A stretch of DNA of 12,157 nucleotides from JAEZKC01 sp046538945 (GTDB lineage: Bacteria; Fibrobacterota; Chitinivibrionia; Chitinivibrionales; Chitinispirillaceae). The translations under genes and the position numbers were made by a program. The notes below the pieces were generated by a model, which saw only the letters and a program-made list of their open reading frames with translations, ran no database searches and was not told the origin of the DNA. The stretch spans positions 1 to 12,157 of the forward strand of contig JBKHHW010000090.1 in assembly GCA_046538945.1 (NCBI GenBank). Reading direction: 5' to 3'. Shown here piece after piece: positions 8,625 to 12,157 of the stretch (its first letter is position 1; every line of letters begins with the position of its first letter).

Positions 8625-9701
8625 CTAAACCACAATTTCATCTTCACCACCGCGACCAGTGATGATGATTTCACCATCCTCCTCAAGCCTGCGGATGACA
8701 TCCACAATACGCTGCTGGACCTCCTCCACATCCTTGAGCCGGATCGGACCCATAAACTGCATATCCTCTTTTATCATTTCCGCGGCTCGTGAGGACATGT
8801 TTCTGAAGAACTTCTCCTGCAGCTCCTCGCTTGCACCCTTGAGTGCCATCGAAAGCTCCTTTGTGTCGATCTCCTTGAGCAGACGCTGCATCGAACGGTC
8901 GTCCAGAAGCAGCACATCCTCGAACACGAACATGAGATTTTTGATTTCCGTGGCCAGCTCCGGATTCTCCCTTTCCAGATTTCCGAGGATATTCTTCTCC
9001 GCGCCCCGGTCCACACTGTTGAGCATCTCGGCAACCGCCTTGACACCTCCGATTTCGGACACATCCCCGCCGAAAAGCGACTTTATCTGACTGACAAGCA
9101 CCTCTTCCACCTGAGAAAGCGTCTCGGGTGAAATGCTTTCCATGGTGGCAATGCGGGTGGCGACATCGACCTGCATCTCCTGAGGCAGGGCAGAAATGAT
9201 AGGCGCGGCATTGGCGGGCTCCATATGGGCCAGAAGAAGGGCAATGGTCTGCGGATGCTCTTTCTGAATGAAATTGACCAGCTGCTTGGGGTCAATATCC
9301 TCCAGAAGATTGAACCCGGTCGTTCTGATTGATTGCTGCACCTTTTCGAGTATTTCCCTGGCTTTGCGGGGCCCGAGTGCCGTTTCAAGCACCTCCCGGG
9401 CATATTCGATCCCGCCCTGGGAGATGTACTGATGGGCCATAGCCAGATTATGAAACTCCTCAAGCACCGCCTCCCGCATCTCAAGGGAAATGTTGTCCAG
9501 ACGGGCAATTTCCGTAGAGAGGCGCTCCACTTCCGATTCGTCCAAATTTTTGAATATCTTGCTTGAGGCATCCGATCCAAGTGCCACCATCACGATAGCG
9601 GCCTTCACCGGCCCGGGTACAGAGGATGTATCCACACTAGATCCCTTCTTTTCCTGATTGTAGTTATCCCCGAAAAAAGTCTCTTTGTCAGCTGGCGACA
9701 T
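8625..9701 (-). CDS. fliG: Flagellar motor switch/rotor protein FliG
   Basis: Rotor protein at the cytoplasmic face of the MS ring. It binds the FliF C-terminal tail, carries FliM, and its charged C-terminal helix interacts with the stator. I place the start at the ATG at 9701 (358 residues), which has AGGAG 11 bases upstream. The frame also offers a TTG at 9737 that would add 12 residues, but it has no ribosome site and abuts a hairpin. The middle-domain EHPQTIALLL motif is at about residues 147-156, and the C-terminal torque helix region includes FEDVLLLDDRSMQRLLKEI (about 260-278), keeping the key charged residues known from E. coli FliG. Family members are usually 330-345 residues; the surplus is a polar N-terminal extension of about 30 residues before the first FliG helix. 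It is separated from fliF by a 105-base gap with its own candidate promoter and hairpins. Confidence 0.97.
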   Translation of the reverse strand: MSPADKETFFGDNYNQEKKGSSVDTSSVPGPVKAAIVMVALGSDASSKIFKNLDESEVERLSTEIARLDNISLEMREAVLEEFHNLAMAHQYISQGGIEYAREVLETALGPRKAREILEKVQQSIRTTGFNLLEDIDPKQLVNFIQKEHPQTIALLLAHMEPANAAPIISALPQEMQVDVATRIATMESISPETLSQVEEVLVSQIKSLFGGDVSEIGGVKAVAEMLNSVDRGAEKNILGNLERENPELATEIKNLMFVFEDVLLLDDRSMQRLLKEIDTKELSMALKGASEELQEKFFRNMSSRAAEMIKEDMQFMGPIRLKDVEEVQQRIVDVIRRLEEDGEIIITGRGGEDEIVV

Positions 9702-9709
9702 AGAAAGGT

Positions 9710-9723
9710 CAGCTCCTGAGCTG
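9710..9723 (-). promoter_or_regulatory. Small inverted repeat enclosing the fliG ribosome-binding site
   Basis: The minus strand reads CAGCTC-AG-GAGCTG, a perfect 6-base inverted repeat around a 2-base centre; as RNA it would pair at least the outer CAGC/GCUG around a 6-base loop. The fliG Shine-Dalgarno AGGAG (9713-9717) lies inside it. The element supports the ATG at 9701 as the start and could modestly hide the ribosome site. A short stem like this can also occur by chance. Confidence 0.45.
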
Positions 9724-9739
9724 CTGAATTGTACCAAAA

Positions 9740-9763
9740 GCCGATCTGGAATTCCAAATCGGC
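9740..9763 (-). terminator. Strong hairpin between fliF and fliG (terminator, attenuator or 5' stabiliser)
   Basis: A 24-base inverted repeat reads, on the minus strand, GCCGATTTGG-AATT-CCAGATCGGC, pairing over 10 bases with one U-G pair and a 4-base loop. Four T residues follow directly (9739-9736), then GG. The T-tract is short for a full intrinsic terminator, so partial termination or attenuation of fliF transcripts is possible. The hairpin also falls within a few bases of the predicted start of transcription from the promoter just upstream, so it could instead protect the 5' end of a fliG message. On the plus strand no T-tract follows. Confidence 0.6.
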
Positions 9764-9772
9764 ACCTGACTA

Positions 9773-9800
9773 ATTATACCATGTCCGCAGATCTTTTCAA
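9773..9800 (-). promoter_or_regulatory. Near-consensus sigma70-type promoter upstream of fliG
   Basis: On the minus strand, TTGAAA (9800-9795; five of six consensus bases) is separated by 16 bases from a perfect TATAAT (9778-9773). The -35 box begins seven bases after the fliF stop codon, so the element sits in the noncoding gap. Transcription would start near 9766 and run directly into the hairpin at 9763-9740 and then fliG. This would let fliG and downstream genes be expressed independently of fliEF. Promoter activity is inferred. Confidence 0.6.
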
Positions 9801-9806
9801 CCGCAA

Positions 9807-11360
9807 TCATTTGTGCTTGTTAGGCGGTGCGGGCTCCGAGAGCCAATTACGGATGATGGAGGATATGTTCACCGGCTCCTCCTTGGTCAGCATCTCGACC
9901 TTTTCAAGGATGATAGAACTCCTCCTCACACTCTGAGGAACCTCCACCTGAACCTCTTCCTCTTCCCCGAGTTTCTCGAGAACGGGAACAGGCGGGTTCA
10001 TGGCCTCTGCGACAGTCTTCGCCACCGAGCGGATCAGCAGAAGAAGAACTATTGCTATGAGTACACCCAAGCCGATCTTTATAAGCATCATCCGGTCTTC
10101 CCAGAAGTTTTCGGTACGCAGTTCCTCCTGATCCATCCGCAGAAGTTCATTGTCGAACTGAAGAGCAGAAACGGCAATCTGGTCACCCCGCGCCAGGTCG
10201 TACCCGACCGCGTTCTTCACCAGATCCTCGACATTCTGCAGCTCTTCAACAGACCGTTTCACGAATACTTTCTTGCCGTCCTCCCCGGTTTCGTATTTAC
10301 CGTCAACCGCAACTGACACCGTAAGGCGTTTAACGTTGCCCACTTCCTGGACAACCCGCTGCACAGTCTTGTCGATTTCATAATTAGTAAGCGAACGTTC
10401 GCTTGTCTGATCCCCGTCAGGAGCATTCTTTTTTGTGTCTTCTGAGCGTTCCTCGGAACGGACCACACGTTTTTCCGGGTCGTAATTCTCTATTGTCTTC
10501 TCGACCCTGTCGAAATCCAGATCCGCGGAGACCTTGACAAAAGCCTTGGAGTGCCCGAAAACGCTTGAAAGCATCTGGTTGGCCTTTGCCTCAAGGTAGC
10601 GCTCGACATTCTGCTGAAGCTCCATATTGCGGGAGGAGGCAAAGGCGGTCTCATCCTGCCCGAAGGGGTTGGAGAGAAGCTTGCCTTCATAGTCGACTAT
10701 CGAGATATTCTGAGGTTCAAGACCGTCGACACTGGACGAAACCAGATGAGTGATGCCGCGTATCTGCCCCTTGTCAAGCTTGCGGCCGGGAAGGCAGCGG
10801 ATCACCACGGATGCCTTCGAATCCTTCTGCTGATCGAGAAATATGGTGTTTTCCGGAATCACAATATGAACCCTGGCAGCCTTGACCTCAACAAGACCCT
10901 CTATTGTCCGCTGAAGTTCGCCTTCGAGTGCCCGCCGGGCATTGAGTTTCTGTACGTAATCGGTCATGCCGAAATTAGTCTTGTCGAAAAGCTCATATCC
11001 TATGCCCCGTTTGCGGGGAAGCCCCTCACGGGCCAGAGCCATTCTGATTTCGTACAGTTCCTTGGTATTGACCAGTATTGTGCGGCCGTCATTCTCAAGC
11101 TTGTACTTATAATTGCCGCTCTGGAGCTGCTGGGTGATCTGGGAAGCTTCCTCCAGTTCCAGATCGGAATAGAGTACCTTGAAACCCTTTGTTCCCGCCC
11201 CCCCGGTACTGCCTCCCGTGCTGTGAGCGAAAATCAGCAATCCGACAAGACCCAGAAATGTGAATCCCACCAGGGAGGTGATTATGATTTTCTGCTGAAG
11301 AGAGAGCTTCTGCCACACTGCGGAAAGCTGGGCGATCAACTGTCTGAAAAACTCGGACAT
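9807..11360 (-). CDS. fliF: Flagellar MS-ring protein FliF
   Basis: Inner-membrane protein that forms the MS ring, the base on which the flagellum assembles; 517 residues, slightly shorter than the usual 530-570. It has two transmembrane segments, at about residues 25-46 and 425-443. Between them lie the YscJ/FliF ring-building domain, including YKLENDGRTILV, REGLPRKRGIGYELFD (111-126) and ARVHIVIPE (162-170), and the FliF-specific periplasmic region. The cytoplasmic tail ends with EEPVNISSIIRNWLSE (494-509), the FliG-binding helix. The ATG at 11360 has AAAGGGG eight bases upstream. It follows fliE after a 195-base gap rich in dyads and candidate promoters, and is followed by another gap before fliG, so fliF may be a separately tuned transcription unit. 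Confidence 0.97.
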   Translation of the reverse strand: MSEFFRQLIAQLSAVWQKLSLQQKIIITSLVGFTFLGLVGLLIFAHSTGGSTGGAGTKGFKVLYSDLELEEASQITQQLQSGNYKYKLENDGRTILVNTKELYEIRMALAREGLPRKRGIGYELFDKTNFGMTDYVQKLNARRALEGELQRTIEGLVEVKAARVHIVIPENTIFLDQQKDSKASVVIRCLPGRKLDKGQIRGITHLVSSSVDGLEPQNISIVDYEGKLLSNPFGQDETAFASSRNMELQQNVERYLEAKANQMLSSVFGHSKAFVKVSADLDFDRVEKTIENYDPEKRVVRSEERSEDTKKNAPDGDQTSERSLTNYEIDKTVQRVVQEVGNVKRLTVSVAVDGKYETGEDGKKVFVKRSVEELQNVEDLVKNAVGYDLARGDQIAVSALQFDNELLRMDQEELRTENFWEDRMMLIKIGLGVLIAIVLLLLIRSVAKTVAEAMNPPVPVLEKLGEEEEVQVEVPQSVRRSSIILEKVEMLTKEEPVNISSIIRNWLSEPAPPNKHK

Positions 11361-11414
11361 TCACCTATCCCCTTTGAATCATTCTTTTGAAACGGTCCGA
11401 TCACCCATACGGCA

Positions 11415-11443
11415 ATTGTAAATAAAACTGAAGAGTATGACTA
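11415..11443 (-). promoter_or_regulatory. Possible sigma70-type promoter for fliF
   Basis: On the minus strand, TAGTCA (four of six -35 bases, 11443-11438) is followed after 17 bases by TACAAT (five of six -10 bases, 11420-11415). Transcription would begin near 11408, giving a leader of about 48 bases before the fliF ATG. In AT-rich DNA such matches arise by chance, so this is a candidate only. Confidence 0.35.
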
Positions 11444-11489
11444 CGGATGCAATCTGCAGTAAATTAACCTGGGTAGCAGATCTGATTAG

Positions 11490-11514
11490 TAAGTATGTAC
11501 TTATTGCACAATAA
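11490..11514. promoter_or_regulatory. Two overlapping perfect inverted repeats (operator-like)
   Basis: TAAGTA-TG-TACTTA (11490-11503) and TTATTG-CA-CAATAA (11501-11514) are each perfect 6-base inverted repeats with a 2-base centre, and they share three bases. Two-fold symmetric sites of this size are typical of dimeric regulators. The second overlaps the sigma54-like element, so a bound protein could control fliF transcription. No specific regulator can be named from sequence. Confidence 0.4.
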
Positions 11515-11520
11515 TTTCCA
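11505..11520 (-). promoter_or_regulatory. Possible sigma54-like promoter upstream of fliF
   Basis: The minus strand reads TGGAAATTATTGTGCA. It has the invariant GG and GC dinucleotides separated by exactly 10 bases, as in -24/-12 promoters, and matches several flanking positions of TGGCACG-N4-TTGCA. The -24 half lacks the usual CAC after TGG, so it is a weak match. Sigma54 control of flagellar middle genes is common in Gram-negative bacteria, which makes it worth noting. Confidence 0.25.
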
Positions 11521-11555
11521 GTGTTTTTTTCACTATCAGGCGTTAATAGGCATAT

Positions 11556-11858
11556 TTACATCCTGATCCGCATGATCTCCTGGTAGGCATCCATCACCTT
11601 GTTGCGGATCTCCATCATCATGTTGAAGGCGACATTGGCCTCCTCTACAGAGGTCATGACCTGATGAACATCGGTGATCTCACCGGCCATCATCTTCTGA
11701 ATGGACTGATCCGCCTTCTCCTGCATCTGGTTGACATCACTCAGAAAGCCGTTAAGTGTATCCTTGAATGATGTTCCATCCTTATTCCGGGCAGGATTGC
11801 TGATCTTCGGAGGAAGCCCGCTGCCTCCCACAGGTCCTACTGAATTGACTCCGTCCAT
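11556..11858 (-). CDS. fliE: Flagellar hook-basal body protein FliE
   Basis: Small export substrate that sits between the MS ring and the proximal rod; 100 residues, the normal length. I start it at the ATG at 11858 because GAGGAG (11870-11865) lies six bases upstream; the ATG at 11864 would have no spacing. The family pattern is clear: SFKDTLNGFLSDVNQMQEKAD (about 30-50), then GEITDVHQVMTSVEEANVAF (about 59-78), then a C-terminal helix RNKVMDAYQEIMRIRM. After a polar, flexible N-terminus of about 28 residues it is helical throughout. It follows the 83-residue ORF by 27 bases. In many genomes flgB and flgC come directly before fliE; here they do not. Confidence 0.97.
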   Translation of the reverse strand: MDGVNSVGPVGGSGLPPKISNPARNKDGTSFKDTLNGFLSDVNQMQEKADQSIQKMMAGEITDVHQVMTSVEEANVAFNMMMEIRNKVMDAYQEIMRIRM

Positions 11859-11864
11859 AACCAT

Positions 11865-11870
11865 CTCCTC
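11865..11870 (-). promoter_or_regulatory. Ribosome-binding site that decides the fliE start
   Basis: GAGGAG on the minus strand is directly adjacent to the first possible ATG (11864) but six bases from the second (11858). Only the second has workable spacing, so fliE should be annotated from 11858. Confidence 0.8.
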
Positions 11871-11885
11871 TATCTGTTTGCCCGA

Positions 11886-12137
11886 TCAGGCATACGCATC
11901 GAAATAAGATCCCACGCTCTTTTTGGGAGCCTGGGCCGTACTGGAAACCGGGGCCTTCCTTTCAGAAACGAGCGGCTGCGATCTGGTGTAGACATCCGCA
12001 ATACGTTTCTGAGGCTGGGGGCTTCTGGCCTTTGCCGCCGCAGAAACCGAAAAACCGCTGTTGCGGGACCTTGCCTGCTGTGTCAGCTGCATGAACTGAG
12101 CCCAAGATGTGCTATTTCCCTGAATTCCCTGCATCAT
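11886..12137 (-). CDS. Small hypothetical protein upstream of fliE, 83 residues
   Basis: I do not recognise this protein. It is rich in Ser, Ala, Gln, Pro, Lys and Arg, has no cysteine, no membrane segment and no signal peptide, and is probably largely disordered, apart from a possible N-terminal helix (SWAQFMQLTQQARSRN) and a C-terminal GSYFDAYA. It starts at one of two adjacent ATGs (12137 or 12134); the sequence before them is the 7-bp repeat, which offers no good Shine-Dalgarno. An in-frame TAA at 12152-12150 shows it is not the tail of a longer gene in this frame. It is on the same strand as fliE with a 27-base gap to the preferred fliE start, so it is probably co-transcribed and possibly flagellum-linked. 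Function unknown; moderate confidence that it is real. Confidence 0.6.
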   Translation of the reverse strand: MMQGIQGNSTSWAQFMQLTQQARSRNSGFSVSAAAKARSPQPQKRIADVYTRSQPLVSERKAPVSSTAQAPKKSVGSYFDAYA

Positions 12138-12157
12138 ACCGTTTACCGTTTACCGTT
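12138..12157. repeat. Heptad tandem repeat abutting a start codon
   Basis: Two full copies of GTTTACC (12141-12147 and 12148-12154), followed by GTT and preceded by a partial ACC, run to the window's last base. The array directly touches the ATG at 12137 of the small ORF on the minus strand and probably continues beyond the window. Confidence 0.8.

Larger units (their letters stand above)
11361..11555. other. AT-rich fliE-fliF intergenic region
   Basis: This 195-base gap is unusually long inside an otherwise compact flagellar operon and is richer in A/T than the coding sequence around it. It contains two overlapping inverted repeats, a palindromic CAGATCTG (11477-11484), a sigma54-like element and a sigma70-like element, listed separately. 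I find no credible small ORF with a ribosome site and no convincing intrinsic terminator after fliE. Confidence 0.7.

Noticed and set aside
9083..9580. Minus-strand 165-codon frame within fliG
   Set aside because: An out-of-frame shadow rich in Arg, Ser and Trp; fliG is intact in the true frame, so it is not evidence of a frameshift.
9735..9737. TTG as the start of fliG
   Set aside because: It has no ribosome site and abuts the hairpin; the ATG at 9701 with AGGAG is better supported.
10746..11390. Plus-strand open frame of 214 codons opposite fliF
   Set aside because: It lies antisense to an unmistakable fliF, has no family resemblance, and is explained by the codon pattern of the other strand.
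11520..11534. AGTG-A7-CACT hairpin after fliE as a terminator
   Set aside because: On the transcribed strand the stem is only four base pairs and the A-run is in the loop, with no T-tract after it.
11361..11555. Sigma28 (FliA) promoter in the fliE-fliF gap
   Set aside because: No TAAA-N15-GCCGATAA match on the minus strand; a GCCG occurs without the rest of the element.

Overview
The window is one leftward-transcribed (minus-strand) flagellar basal-body and export cluster. Reading from right to left it carries a small unrecognised ORF, fliE, fliF, fliG, fliH, fliI and fliJ, followed by two genes for secreted proteins that are not standard flagellar components. All eight genes lie on the same strand. 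Most gaps are short or overlapping, and no stretch over 300 bases lacks a gene. I saw no tRNA, rRNA, CRISPR array, insertion sequence or recombinase.

Organism: a motile, Gram-negative-type bacterium of moderate GC. The very large secreted protein ends in a YPNPYRP ... WDTRNRAG ... SSGVYFY ... KGKLMIVR domain of the FlgD-Ig/sorting-domain kind. That style is common in the Fibrobacterota and wider FCB group, so a motile Fibrobacterota relative (Chitinispirillum/Chitinivibrio-like) is my best guess. This is inference from protein style, not a database match.

Layout: bases 12138-12157 are a 7-bp tandem repeat that abuts the start of an 83-residue ORF (11886-12137). Next come fliE (11556-11858), a 195-bp AT-rich regulatory-looking gap with overlapping dyads and candidate promoters, and fliF (9807-11360). 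The fliF-fliG gap holds a near-consensus sigma70-type promoter followed at once by a strong hairpin. fliG (8625-9701), fliH, fliI and fliJ follow tightly; fliI and fliJ overlap by 4 bases. fliJ overlaps by 14 bases the gene for a secreted, roughly 1505-residue beta-propeller and Ig-domain protein (1439-5956). A second secreted protein of about 416 residues lies downstream (84-1334). The left edge (1-56) is another 7-bp-based tandem array.

How the genes work together: FliF forms the MS ring in the inner membrane. FliE joins the MS ring to the rod, and FliG is the rotor/switch protein bound to the FliF tail. FliI is the export ATPase, with FliH as its regulator/stator and FliJ as the coiled-coil partner that fits into the FliI ring. 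The usual neighbours (flgB and flgC before fliE; fliK and flgD after fliJ) are absent here. In the fliK/flgD position are the two secreted proteins, and their translational coupling to fliJ is the most intriguing feature of the window.
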